A stretch of DNA of 64,000 bases from Pseudopithomyces maydicus (Eukaryota; Ascomycota; Dothideomycetes; Pleosporales; Didymosphaeriaceae). Of this stretch, positions 1-10,866 are shown in pieces; position 1 is the first letter of the stretch; each line of letters begins with the position of its first letter. The stretch is taken from positions 124,001 through 188,000 of the forward strand of contig JANTUC010000004.1 in the NCBI GenBank assembly GCA_026873275.1, written 5' to 3'. The position numbers and the translations under genes are program-made. The notes below the pieces were generated by a model, which ran no database searches, was not told the origin of the DNA, and saw only the letters and a program-made list of their open reading frames with translations.

Positions 1-1082
1 CCTTCTGCATATACGGCGAGAACATAAATTCGTGCGCCATGAGCTCCACCAACCCGGTGTAGATCAAGATACCTGCGCTGATGGAATCGAAGACACCGTT
101 GGTCAGAAGCGTTGTCTCCGACTCGGGTGGGTAAGAGGTGCGCACGCCCAGCCCGATAGCGATGGCAATTGGCGTCGAGAGCCCATAGGCAACGCCCAGT
201 ATGTATGGTGTCCATCTCTTGCTCTTGGGCCACGGCACCGTAGCTAATCGAGCACCCAGACCAAGACCCTCAAACATCTGGTGGAAAACAAGCACAATGT
301 AAAGCGTGATGAATTCCTCCCCAGCGACAGCAAGGGTAAGTCCGATGAAGATGGAATGAAAGATGACGCCAAACTCGAGGATGAAGATGGCTGTCATCTG
401 GGCTGCATAGGTTTCAGGAATAATGCCACGCTCTTCAAAGTCGGAACCCAGTTCGGAGTTGTCGGTATGGTTACGCGCATGGCCGAGATGGTCCTCACCA
501 AGTTGATGGCCATGATTCTCCTCAGTGGGCGTGACCTTAGCGCGGTCCTCTAAGCTACCGGAATCGTGGTCATGTGAGTGCCCGTGGGAGTGACCATGGT
601 CGCCTCCAAAGTTCCCAAATCGCATCGTCATCAACTCCAAGAAGAACATGAGGAAGATGGTCATGAGGGCAATGCCTTCGGGCCATGGGTATCTTGAGAT
701 GACACCCGTCAAGCACTCGTTGCCAAGTGCTTCGTTTGCTGGCGCAAGAAGATGGATAAATGCTGTAGCAATGATGACACCAGAGCCGAAGTATTTGGCA
801 ATGAAGAAGAGCGACTCTGGTATTCCTAGTTGTCGATTGCGTCTAGCAAATACAGGAAATACAGCACCTGTTGTATGTCAGCTTGATCCTGCGTTGTGCA
901 TGGCAAAGCAGGTACGTACCGAACGTGGAAGCAACCATGATAACGAAGATGGACGAGATGCGGATCCCCATGCGTCCATCGTATTCGTTGGAAGCAATGC
1001 AATGGCCTGGGGAAGGTTCTTCTTCAGCGCCTTCTTCGGCCTGGCGCAGCACGAGGCGCGCAATCTCCAGCGGTGTTGACAT
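1..1082 (-). CDS. ZIP-family zinc transporter (ZRT1/ZRT2-like), 3' end cut by window edge
   Basis: Plasma-membrane type ZIP (SLC39) transporter, expected to import Zn2+ into the cytosol. Exon 1 is 920-1082 and exon 2 runs from 867 off the window edge; the 52 bp intron 868-919 has GTACGT/CAG ends. The start at 1082 is the ATG just before the conserved N-terminal cytosolic segment. A first TM segment spans the intron. A histidine-rich loop (HGHSHGHSHDHD, around residues 143-155) sits between TM3 and TM4. The metal-path motifs HSIFIG (TM4, about residue 228) and HQMFEGLGLG (TM5, about 251) are intact. About 343 residues are visible and the last one or two TM helices are missing. Zinc-responsive control would be expected for the family, but I did not recognise a Zap1-type site upstream. 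Confidence 0.92.
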
Positions 1083-2551
1083 GGCCCAGCAGTGAAGTTG
1101 GGCGTAGCGAGAGAAGGATGATCCGGTCGTGCGTTGCGACGGATTCACGGGCGTTGACAGTGGACAAGTGCTGGTTTGTGAACTAAGCAACGCCGAGCTG
1201 TCTTGTTACCAGGCTGCTGGTCTTGTTTGGCAGGCAGGAACACTCCAAGGGAAGGGGTATTTTAAAGGACCAAGAAAGAGCACTGTGATGTCCACGATTT
1301 CAAGCTTTCGGTGCGCACCTTATTGGACAGCAAGAGGTTCTGGGAAGCGCGGCGCGGTAGCATGACAGATTTTGTGATGGTGCCATGGGTGGTGAGCACC
1401 TGAATGTCCCGCTAACAAAAACGGGTCTTCACAAGCAGCGGACCTCGATAAGCCCCATATTTTACTGGCACAATTGACCCGCTCGCATTGACAGCGGCGC
1501 GACAAACATAGCGCGGAGGGAGATGCTGTTGGCTACTATCTGTGCATGGCTTGCAGGGTGGTGTTCGTGTTCTGAAGTTTGGGCGCGCGCGTGCGGAGTG
1601 CACGGGTGGAACAGGACTGGGTGCTCTGTCAGCCTGATGCAAAAGTGTAAGATAAGAAAACCAAGCACCTCTTTCTTTATTTATATTGTTCAAGAGGCAA
1701 GCCGTGATTCCGTAATGCAGGGTCGATTCGTTCCTGGATCAGAAATGGCGCTCAGCCTGTCCCATTGCGCAAGCGAGAAGATACGGACATTGACCATGCA
1801 AGGAAGTAGGCTTTTGTAGCCATCAGCGTGGGAGATGCATGATTGTAGCCATTACAACCGAACGAAACTCGCGCACACAACGATGGCGATGCTGAACACT
1901 AGGGGGCCTGGAGGTTGAGGTTGATGGGGGAGAGATGCTGTTCTCCTGGCGGCCTGGGGTCACTGCACGCTGCGTTACACGACGCGTCCGGAATATGGAT
2001 TCGCCGGCAGGCGTAAGCGGATGGGGCTGGATGGATAGCAATAACCTGCTTGTTGCTGGCGGATGGCGATGGAAGGCTGCAATGCATGCATCGGCGATCG
2101 GCGGACATGGGATTCCGGGAAATGCCATGCAGGAAAGCCATGATTCTCCATCGTCTCTTATCACAGCTATCTGCTCGCAACGATCCGCACCCCCACAGGC
2201 CACAGACAGCGGACGACGAGGGTTTCTAGGAGGTAACGGGCCTTTTCTACGCCTGCTTCTGGGGTCTCCGGGTGCGAAGAGGCGGCGCTCGAAGGCTGGC
2301 CGCATATACTGAAAGCGGGGTGTCTTCAAGCAGCAGCCAATGAAACGCGCACGCATCGGGGGAGCTATGGCCTCTCTGGATGGAGTGACGTCGTGGACGT
2401 CTCAATCCCCGCTTGCACCAGCGTTTCCATGGAGCTGCCCGTGGACAGCTGACTAGTGTTACGTCTTCAAATAGCTGCCTGCTCGGACTTTCGCTCCTGA
2501 GTACAAGATCCAGCTTCCTCTCAGCTCTCCTCACTCCAAACCATCGCCATC
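1083..2551. other. Intergenic region between divergent ZIP and opsin genes
   Basis: This 1.47 kb stretch separates the starts of the ZIP transporter (-) and the opsin (+), so both promoters must lie here. A CCAAT box is visible about 215 bp before the opsin ATG. The open frames inside it (for example 1823-2356 on the minus strand) have no recognisable domain and look like chance. No repeat or RNA gene was recognised. Confidence 0.5.
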
Positions 2552-3559
2552 ATGATGATTGATCCCGTCGACGCGTTGAAGACGAAGAGCGTTCTTCCAA
2601 TTCCTCTTCCCACCTCGCTCATCTCCTCCCTCACCGCCTCGGCCTCCCCAACCGCCTCCGTGATTCCTCAGCCCACTGTCATACCCGGCCCCGAGGTTAT
2701 CAAGCAATTCGTCGGTGACGATGGAAAGAAGACGCTCTGGGTCATCTTCGTGGCCATGGTGATTTCCTCCGCCGCCTTCGCTGCCATGTCGTGGAGGGTT
2801 CCCGTCCAACGCCGCCTCTACCATGTCATCACCACTCTCATCCTGATCTTCGCCTCCATTGCCTACTTTGCCATGGCCACCGGCCACGGTGTCTCTGTCC
2901 ACAAGACTGTGATCACTCACCAGAACGAGCACGTTCCGGATACCTACACAACTGTCGAACGCCAGGTCTTCTGGGCCCGCTACGTCGACTGGGCTCTGAC
3001 CACCCTCTTCTTCTGCTTGATCTCAGTCTGCTGGCTGGTCTCAACGGTGCCCACATCCTCATGGCCATTGTCGCCGATGTCATCATGATCCTGACTGGTC
3101 TGTTCGCCGCTTTCGGCAGCGACAACACACCGCAGAAGTGGGGATGGTACGCAATTTCTTGCATTGCTTACCTTGTCGTCATCTGGCACTTGGCTGTCAA
3201 CGGCCGTGCCCAGGCCAACTCTAGGAGCCAGAAGGTCGGATCTTTCTTTATTGCCATTGCAGGCTACACCCTCATCCTTTGGACTGCCTACCCTATGTAA
3301 GTTCCTACACTCTTCATCAAAGTGCCACGCTAATAGACAACACAGTGTTTGGGGCATCGCTGATGGCTCGCGCAAGCTGTCCGTTGACGCTGAGATCATT
3401 GCCTACGCTGTTCTTGACGTCCTCGCCAAGCCCATCTTCGGTATCTGGCTTCTGGTCACCCACGCCAAAATCCCCGAGACCAACATCGATCTTGGCGGCT
3501 TCTGGTCCTACGGATTCGGTGGCGAGGGTGCTGTTCGTCTTGAGGACGACGGTGCTTAG
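2552..3559 (+). CDS. Microbial-type (fungal) rhodopsin, proton-pump residues; frame broken by one missing base
   Basis: Seven-TM retinal protein of the fungal opsin family (Leptosphaeria rhodopsin/CarO type). Exons are 2552-3296 and 3346-3559, joined by a 49 bp intron (GTAAGT/CAG). Adding one base at the C run 3003-3005 gives a continuous protein of about 319 aa. Before the break the frame reads RYVDWALTT; after it, one frame over, LLLLDLSLLAG. Together these rebuild the helix C signature with Asp146 (Schiff-base counter-ion/acceptor) and Asp157 (donor). The retinal lysine is Lys277 in LDVLAKPIFG (helix G). Both carboxylates present predicts light-driven outward proton pumping rather than the NOP-1/ORP type. 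No intron with GT-AG ends can replace the shift, because the motif is continuous across it. A sequencing or assembly deletion is likelier than a pseudogene. Confidence 0.9.
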
Positions 3560-4513
3560 ACGCCTCACACTTATATCATCACCGCTCAAATTGTGAAACG
3601 ACGAAAATGATCAATCAAAAATGGTCTTTGTAATTGGTATGCATTAAGCATACGTGAAGTTTAACGGGGGAATCGAAGTTTCGAAGCATGGTGGACCAGT
3701 GGGGGGACATGTCTTCGCAGGCGGAGGACTTGCACGCGGGTAGTGGCTACCCAGGCGTTGGGTGTTTTCGCAGCGCGTAGTTCTTTAATCAGCTTTACGC
3801 TTTGCTATTCTGATGAATGAACTATTAATCCTGACTATTGCCATGATTCAAGCCGTGCAAAAGTATCCACGTACATGAATGTTGCAGCATCAAAGGATTC
3901 ATCCTCCACCGCATTCTCTGGCGGGTAGACATGACCTGTATGGGTCCTTACGACGTTGATTGAAGACCATGACACGATTGATGTAGCGTCGTCATGTTGA
4001 GTGGTGAGAGGGGAGATAAGTGCAGCATGCTGTGACACGCACGTCCTTTTTTGTTTAGAGGCTCGAGAGTTACCTCACAAACGCGTACGGATTCAAGTTC
4101 TACCCTGGTCGCCCGTCAGCGAGGCACGTCGGCTAAGACACGGCAAGTCACGGCTTCTCAACGTACGTCATAAGCGAAACACCCCATCACGAAGACAAGT
4201 GCACGCGTACTACGTGAACGAAAACAAACAATGAAATCCCGTGATGTCGATTCTCCTGACCTATTTCCGTCCCATGGCACGACACAACCCTCGTATCACG
4301 ATGTCAGGCCATGCCTGATGTGCGGGGTACAGGGGGCGGTTTCCTGGGTGATCCCCGCATTAGCAGAAGCGGCCGCCGCCCTTTCATCAAGCACGTCCAC
4401 AACACAGCCTTGTCAGCTTCTCCTCATACATAAGTACCGCGGTAGTCCCACCCTTTGCCGCAACCTAGCCAGCTTTACATCAACCCAACACATATACCTT
4501 CAAAGCACCCACC
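3560..4513. other. Intergenic region, opsin 3' side to RPEL gene promoter
   Basis: About 950 bp holding the opsin 3' UTR and the promoter of the RPEL-repeat gene. The last 70 bp before the ATG at 4514 are pyrimidine/CA-rich, as is usual for fungal 5' UTRs. No coding similarity or repeat was recognised. Confidence 0.45.
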
Positions 4514-5058
4514 ATGACAGACACCGCTATCGTCGATGAGACGCCCATCTCACCCACCCGCAGCTTGGAGCGCCGCGACAGTTTGGAGAAACACCTCCAG
4601 CACCGTCCGGATGTCCAGGATTTGAAGAACCGTCACATCTTGTTGGATACGAATACTGCTCCGTACGTGTTGCCTACTCTTAGCATAATATACCTACCCT
4701 AGATCATACATGCGTACACACACAAAGCAAAGGCCTAAGAGAAAGCCAAAGCCAAAGCGAAAGACACTAACACACACCCAGCGCCCTCCAGGCCAAAGCC
4801 CTCGAGCTCGAACGTCAACGCGCCACAGACAACCTGAAGAAGGGCCTGCAGCACCGCCCCGACCGCGAAGAACTCGTCGAGCGCAACATTCTGCCAGACT
4901 CGACGGCTGCACCCGCCCTCCAGGGCCACCAGAAGGAATTGGAGAAGAACATGCGGGCTGATAGCTTGGAGAAGGGGCTACAGCATCGGCCGTCGCCCGA
5001 GGAGCTGGTGAAGAAGGGCATCTTGGATGCGGATGAGAATCCGTTGAAGGAGGAGTAG
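4514..5058 (+). CDS. Small protein with three RPEL repeats
   Basis: 141 aa protein encoded by exons 4514-4662 and 4782-5058; the 119 bp intron has GTACGT/CAG ends. It is built almost entirely of three RPEL motifs (Pfam RPEL, PF02755). Each has the core LQHRPxxxxL followed by a hydrophobic IL and then D or a proline-bearing linker: HRPDVQDL (around residue 30), HRPDREEL (about 76) and HRPSPEEL (about 117). In animals RPEL repeats bind G-actin (MRTF, Phactr). In fungi small RPEL proteins are conserved but their role is not established, so actin binding here is inference. No signal peptide or TM segment is present. The many Lys/Arg/Glu residues predict mostly helix. Confidence 0.85.
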
Positions 5059-5635
5059 GTTGGGAGTTGAGGATACGACTGCATGTGAATGGATGGGCCG
5101 TGAGCCCCGGAGGATATTGTTTATTAGGCGTTTTTGGGCACGAAGGATTGGTCGGGCTTGAACGGCTCTGATGGGTGTACTACTGTACTTTGTGCAGCGT
5201 TATGGGAGTGATCTGACAGCTCACATTACATTGACGCGTGATGCTTTCTTAACCTTAACTTGGCGTGGCTTTTGATATCTTCTGATGTGTGATTGCAATT
5301 CTGGTAAAGCCCAAAAAGACCATAAGGCGCCAATGAGCTGTAGAGCTATTTTGCTATCTAGCACGTAGTACATGCATCACCTTTCACATGAATATTTATC
5401 CGTTCTATGCGGTTTACATTTTGGGCGAGAAAGGCAAACGGCAGGTGCTATGGGGCCGGCTCATATACTATAGCAGCCCCGCCCCATCGAATCAAGACAT
5501 CACACTTCTGCCCAATAGCTTTTTGATCAAACGGACCCTGCAGCTCCGATTATATTACGAGTATGTAACGACTGATAAATGGTCGAGGGACGTTTCCGCA
5601 TATTTCGTCGCACCCTCTTATCTCAAGGCACCTGC
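5059..5635. other. Convergent 3' region
   Basis: 577 bp between the ends of the RPEL gene (+) and the sugar transporter (-). It must carry both 3' UTRs. AT-rich patches are present but no gene, repeat or RNA was recognised. Confidence 0.4.
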
Positions 5636-7449
5636 CTACGGAACAACCTCTCGGCGCTCCTCGCGGACAACCTCCTTGCCATCGAGGCCGACCTCAGCCC
5701 CGGCGTGTCCTTCACGCTCTACCTCGATTTGCTTGACCAGCTCCGTCACGCCGAACAAGTCATCCATCTTCTCGAGCGAAAGGCCCTTGGTCTCAGGGAT
5801 GAGGAACCACACGAAGAAGAACATGGAGAAACAAAAGCAAGAGTAGATGAGGAAAGCACTGCAACAATGTTAGTCCCACGTCCATAGCTGCTACATTGTG
5901 TAGAACGACTTACCCGTAACCGGCTCTGCCCACCGTAGCAATCATGTTGGGCGTGGCACGCGCAACGACAAAGTTGAATAGCCACTGCGTCGCAGCCGCG
6001 ATGGCCACGTTGAGCGATCGTAGACGCGCCGTCGGGATCTCAGAGACATAGATCCAGCACACGGGGCCCCAACCCCACTGGAAGAAACCCGCAAACAGGA
6101 AAATGCACACCAGGGCAAAGTATCCGGCCGGTGGTACTTGCTGGCCGGCGACAGGTGGACTGATGCGCACGTACAGACCGATGTACATCATCGCACAGCC
6201 CTGAGCGATCGAGGTCCAGAGCAGCGACCTTCGTCGGCCGAGCGAGTCGGCTGCGAAGACGAGGAAAGCGGCGCAAGTTACCATTTTGACGACACCATAG
6301 ATACCCGTTGCGAATAGGTTCGTGGATGTGCCCACGAGACCAAGATTCTTAAAGATCTGGGGCGCGTAGTAGTTGATAGCGTTTGTGCCGGTCATCTGCT
6401 GGCAGATCATGAGTCCGATGGAGATCAACGCACGCTTCCTGTTTCCTGGAATGGTAAACATCTCACGGAGAAGATCTTTGAGACTAGCACCGCCAATGAG
6501 CATGCGCTCGTGCTCAAGCTGATCACTGATGTCCTTCAACTCAGCCTCAACGTATGGGTGTGTAGGAGGCAGATTTCGAATACGTGCGAGAACGCGAGAA
6601 GCGTCTTCCCAGCGATCGGCCTTTGCTAGCCAGCGAGGCGACTCCTTGTTCAGCAGCATGCAACAGACGAGAACAACAGCTGGCAATGCCTGCATGGCGA
6701 GTGGTACGATATAGGTCGAGGCGCCCTTGAGATGCAAGATGGATCCGTAGTTGACCCAGAATGCAAGCATAGTTCCCGAGGCGATGAACAACTGATAGAT
6801 ACCAGTGAGACCACCACGGATGGCGCGAGGTGCGTTTTCGGAGATGTAAAGCGGGACGACCATGGAAGCTCCACCGACACCGACACCGGCGATGCAGCTG
6901 TGCGATGATTAGTTTACTTGTATGTGGATTTGAGAGAAGGAGTTTTACATACCGTCCAACATACATGGAGGCGATGCTGCCGAAACTACAGGATTGAATC
7001 ACGCATCCGACGATGGTGATGAGACCGTTAATCACAAGAGCCGTCTTGCGTCCAAACCTATCAGCCAGCCAGGAAGCGAGAAAGCAACCAAAGAAACATC
7101 CAGCTTGAAGAGTAGACGCGATGTTGGCAGACAAATCTGCGTTTTGCTTCTTGAACTCTGGTTTGTCGGAGAGACCATATTTCCTGCGCGAATAAAGTTA
7201 GTTCACACCATGAGCCATTTTTTGAAGCAGGAATACATACGCCATGAAAGCGGGCAACGTCAACACACCACCGATTGTACCAATATCGAACCCGAAAAGC
7301 ATACCACCGAAGCATGCAGAGCACGCCATCATGAAAGCGCGCCATCCGTAGATCTGAGGAGGATCCTGCTTCATGGCATCGTTTCTGATAACCTTGTACA
7401 GGAAGCGCGCGCCGGGGCCGGCATGCGCTGTTTCGAAAGTATCAGCCAT
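5636..7449 (-). CDS. MFS sugar transporter (sugar porter family)
   Basis: 548 aa, 12-TM major facilitator of the sugar porter family. Exons on the minus strand are 7241-7449, 6953-7183, 5914-6897 and 5636-5858, with three 55-57 bp introns. Signatures in order: LFGFDIGTIGG in TM1, LADRFGRKTAL in the TM2-3 loop, ESPRWLAKADR after TM6, QQMTGTNAINYYAP in TM7, and PETKGLSLEKMDDLFG after TM12. The start at 7449 gives a typical short cytosolic N-terminus. Substrate cannot be read from sequence; hexoses, pentoses and quinate-type compounds are all carried by close relatives. It is divergent from the GH154-like gene, which suggests uptake of that enzyme's product (inference). Confidence 0.93.
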
Positions 7450-8895
7450 GGGATAGGACTGTCGGTGCTAATACGATGGAAAGAGAGCAACTCAGTTCCT
7501 AGCAAGATGTCAGTCGATATCAGGGTCGAAAACCAATTAGATGCGCTCGATTGCGCACATAGATTGGAAACAGTGGCAACGTACCAGATAAGGCTCGTGA
7601 TCAACGAGTCTCAAACTCGGCACGAATACTTTCTCTGAGCAAGAGCAAAGGAGAAGTACCTTGCTGCGTCAATCAAACAGTCCCTCAACGAAGTGGGACC
7701 AGTTCGCTCGACGAAAAGTTGCAAAGGAAAAGCAGCGATTCAAGTGCGAGAGGAAGTTTTGCTTATGCACCCGGAAGCATACTTATAAACACCAGGGTCC
7801 TAGCGCTTCTACCCTGGAAGGATTGCCTGTCCGACCATTCCATCTCATCAACACCTCACCACTCACCCTTCACCGAGAACGCCCAGATCCCAGCGCGAAC
7901 CTATTTCCTCCACTCATACGTCTCCGCAACCCCGTACCCGCTTCCCACGCCTTCCCCAGCTTCCAGGTCCACTACCCACGACTCCGGCTCCATCGCCGTG
8001 CGGCGCACATCCCCACATGTCAGTGGTGGAGAAATGGTGAGAGACACTCCGGCATGGCATTGCCAAGGACTTGTGAGCGAGCTCACGCGTCGCCAACGGG
8101 CGGCGTCGACACAGCCAAAGGCTTGTTTATCACAGCTGAACGTGGTTGGTGCAACGGTCATGTGAGTCGCAGCGATGGTCCGGGGTCGGGAAAGCTGGGG
8201 TAGAGACGCGCCTTGCTGAGACGGGAAACGCCTGCTAGACGCTTGGTCCATCGCATTTATCCGTGAATTGTGGGCGCCGTGGGGCTCCACTCCCCCGAGC
8301 GGGCCCTACGTGACCGAGTTGGCACGGCCTCGATCAATTCAGCTTGAGTACGAGGCGAGAAATTGGGTTTTCGCGGTTGCTTGGGTCGTGGGGCCATGAT
8401 GCCTCAATCATGCTTCAGGCTGTTTGGGACACGAAGGTGAGCTTGACAATCCATTGAATGCACATCAGCCGTAAGGTACCGAGGTTGGATACCAGGAATG
8501 CTACCAGGATAAACGCAACTTTATTGCAGGCAGAATGCATGAACGGAAGCGTGTATGATGGGCGTCCCCCGGTTGGAGCGGTAGAAAACGTCTAGAAAGC
8601 CACCCAAAACGGCCGTAGCGATAATTGTGGATCTTCAACGCTACCTTGATACGACTGACCCAGCGTGAATCTTTGCCAGCGGTTGATATTTCTCGAACCA
8701 TATGCTCGAAATTCCATCGCCGGTCGGCTTTTGATCTGCGGCTTTTGCTACAGTAGACCATAGGGTAGACTAAGGGCCTCGGCTGCTGCTCACCGAGCCC
8801 CACGACAGGTATAGAAACGCCACATCGTATCCAACAGTTTACAAGGAAGCTTATCGCAACGTATTTGCAACATTTGGAATCCCAACAGAAAAACA
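7450..8895. other. Divergent promoter region between sugar transporter and GH154-like gene
   Basis: 1.45 kb shared by two genes read outward. It contains CT-rich stretches and no convincing third gene; the 100-180 codon open frames here have no recognisable domain. See the separate entry for possible CreA sites. Confidence 0.5.
8195..8284. promoter_or_regulatory. Two candidate CreA carbon-repression sites
   Basis: CTGGGG at 8195-8200 and GTGGGG at 8279-8284 match the fungal CreA/CRE1 consensus SYGGRG. They lie in the shared upstream region of a sugar transporter and a glycosidase-like gene, where carbon repression would make sense. The motif is short and common, so this is a weak prediction. 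Confidence 0.25.
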
Positions 8896-10866
8896 ATGTC
8901 GGCCAAAGTAGCCAACGCCAATCGCTCACACGCTCTCCACCCTTTCCACAGCAATCCCTTGCAGACACGAGAGGATGTTGTCGCAGCTGTTTCTTCTCTT
9001 CTCGAACCCCTCCATGGCGGCGCTTCGCCCAAGAATTCTTTGGTCAAGGTAGGATCCACGGGGACACGTTTCGATGAAACTGCTGCCCAGGTGGAGGGGT
9101 ACGCCCGTCCGCTGTGGGCACTCGCACCACTACTCGCTGGAGGCAGCACGTATGCAGGCACAGAAAAGTTCGTGCAGGGTCTCGTTGCTGGAACGGATCC
9201 TGAGAGTGAAGAGTTCTGGGGCTACATGGAAGACCAGGACCAGCGGATGGTGGAAGCTTGTCCAATCGGGTACACACTTGCCATTGCACACAAGGACTTC
9301 TGGGATCCACTCACCGACAAGCAAAAGAAAAATGTGGAGGCCTGGTTGGGCAGCATGAATGATAAGGATATGCCCAATACGAATTGGCTGTGGTTCCGCG
9401 TGTTTGCTAATCTTGGCCTGGCGAATAATGGGGCGGCGTGGAGCAAGGAAAGACTGGAAAAAGATATCAAACAGCTGAACACATTCTATCGCGGCGATGG
9501 CTGGAGTAATGATGGGCCGGAGGGATACCGCCAGATGGATTACTACAGCGGGAGCTTTGCAATCCAATACCTGCAGCTGCTGTACGCAAAGCTGGCCGCG
9601 GATTCGGACCCGTCTCAAGCAGAGGAATACAAGTCCCGCGCTAAACAGTATGCTCTGGACTTCGTACACTACTTTGATCCAGAAGGCCGGGCCATCACTT
9701 TTGGACGATCGCTGACGTACCGCTGGGCGATGGTCGCGTTCTGGGGATCTGTCGTCTTCGCGGACGTGGAGTTGCCCGAGCCCCTTTCCTGGGGCGTGGT
9801 GAAAGGAATCTGGTTAAGAAATCTGCGGTGGTGGACCACGCAACAGGATATTTTCCAGTCGAACGGAATGCTGAGCATAGGGTACTCTTATCCAAACACG
9901 TACCTCGCAGAGAACTACAACAGCCCTGGAAGCCCATACTGGTGCATGTTAGCCTTTGCACCGCTCGCCCAACCCGAGAGCCACCCTTTTTGGAGCGCAA
10001 AAGAGGAACCCCACCCCTTTGCCAACACAAGGGTAGCCCGTCCACTCCCCCACCCACGCCACATCGTCGTCCGCTCAGGAGGCCACACGTTCCTCCTCAG
10101 CAGCGGCCAAAGCTGTCACTACCCCCTGAAAAACACACAAGCCAAGTACGGCAAGTTCGCATACAGCTCCGCCTTCGCATACTCCGTCTCAACCGGGTCC
10201 TACACCCTGGAGCAATTCGTCCCCGAGTCCTCGCTCGCCCTCTCCGACGACGGCGGCGAGCTCTGGAAAATGCGCCGCGCGCTCAACGGTGACTCGGAAA
10301 TAGAATCCCATGATGGCGTTCCAGTCCTTGTGTCCAGCATGAAGCCTTGGTCTGATGTCGATGTCCTGACGTATCTTGTTCCGCCCGCGGAGGACTCGCC
10401 CAACTGGCACATCCGCGCGCACCGCATCCGCACGGGGCGCGATCTCCAGACGGCGGAGGGCGCCTTCGCCGTGTACGGATGTCGCTCGGCAGATGGAAGG
10501 AACCTCATCGAGCTGAACGGCGATCTGTACTGGAATCCCGAGATCTCAGAGGGCTGCACGGCGGACCAAGTAAGCGCGTTTGCGGCGTCGCGGTCGGGTG
10601 CCGTGGGCATCGCGGAGCTGGGCCTGGGCGAGAGGAAAGGCACCGTGTTGCTGGCGGATGCGAATTCAAATCTCATGGAGGCAAGGTCCGTGTTGCCGAC
10701 GTTGGTGAAGGATCTCAAGGCCGGCAGCACGACGTGGTTTGTAACGGCGGTGTATGCGTTGCCCGGTAGTGTGGAGGGGTGGCAGGGGAAGTGGGGAGAG
10801 GGGTGGAAGGGGAAGCCGGTGGTGCCGAGGTGGTTGCAGAATAAGGTGGATGGGAAGTGGGATTAG
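8896..10866 (+). CDS. DUF2264 / GH154-like (alpha/alpha)6-type enzyme
   Basis: Intronless 656 aa protein matching the DUF2264 family (PF10022). The N-terminal two thirds are aromatic-rich and resemble an alpha/alpha toroid: the NWLWFRVFANLGL segment near residue 160, and GDGWSNDGPEGYRQMDYYSG near 200-220. A beta-rich C-terminal half follows. From memory, DUF2264 proteins were placed in CAZy family GH154, with beta-glucuronidase activity shown for bacterial members; activity in fungi is unproven. No signal peptide is seen, so it is probably cytosolic and would act on an imported oligosaccharide. It starts at the first ATG (8896) after an A-rich leader. It is divergent from the sugar transporter, giving a transporter-plus-hydrolase arrangement. 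Confidence 0.82.
   Translation: MSAKVANANRSHALHPFHSNPLQTREDVVAAVSSLLEPLHGGASPKNSLVKVGSTGTRFDETAAQVEGYARPLWALAPLLAGGSTYAGTEKFVQGLVAGTDPESEEFWGYMEDQDQRMVEACPIGYTLAIAHKDFWDPLTDKQKKNVEAWLGSMNDKDMPNTNWLWFRVFANLGLANNGAAWSKERLEKDIKQLNTFYRGDGWSNDGPEGYRQMDYYSGSFAIQYLQLLYAKLAADSDPSQAEEYKSRAKQYALDFVHYFDPEGRAITFGRSLTYRWAMVAFWGSVVFADVELPEPLSWGVVKGIWLRNLRWWTTQQDIFQSNGMLSIGYSYPNTYLAENYNSPGSPYWCMLAFAPLAQPESHPFWSAKEEPHPFANTRVARPLPHPRHIVVRSGGHTFLLSSGQSCHYPLKNTQAKYGKFAYSSAFAYSVSTGSYTLEQFVPESSLALSDDGGELWKMRRALNGDSEIESHDGVPVLVSSMKPWSDVDVLTYLVPPAEDSPNWHIRAHRIRTGRDLQTAEGAFAVYGCRSADGRNLIELNGDLYWNPEISEGCTADQVSAFAASRSGAVGIAELGLGERKGTVLLADANSNLMEARSVLPTLVKDLKAGSTTWFVTAVYALPGSVEGWQGKWGEGWKGKPVVPRWLQNKVDGKWD

Noticed and set aside
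1823..2356. 177-codon open frame on the minus strand upstream of the opsin
   Set aside because: No domain, high Arg/Pro content typical of chance frames in GC-rich DNA, and overlapping frames of equal quality on the other strand.
2980..3070. An intron in opsin helix C instead of a frameshift
   Set aside because: The conserved RYVDWALTT...LLLLDL sequence is continuous across the shift; any GT-AG removal would delete conserved residues.
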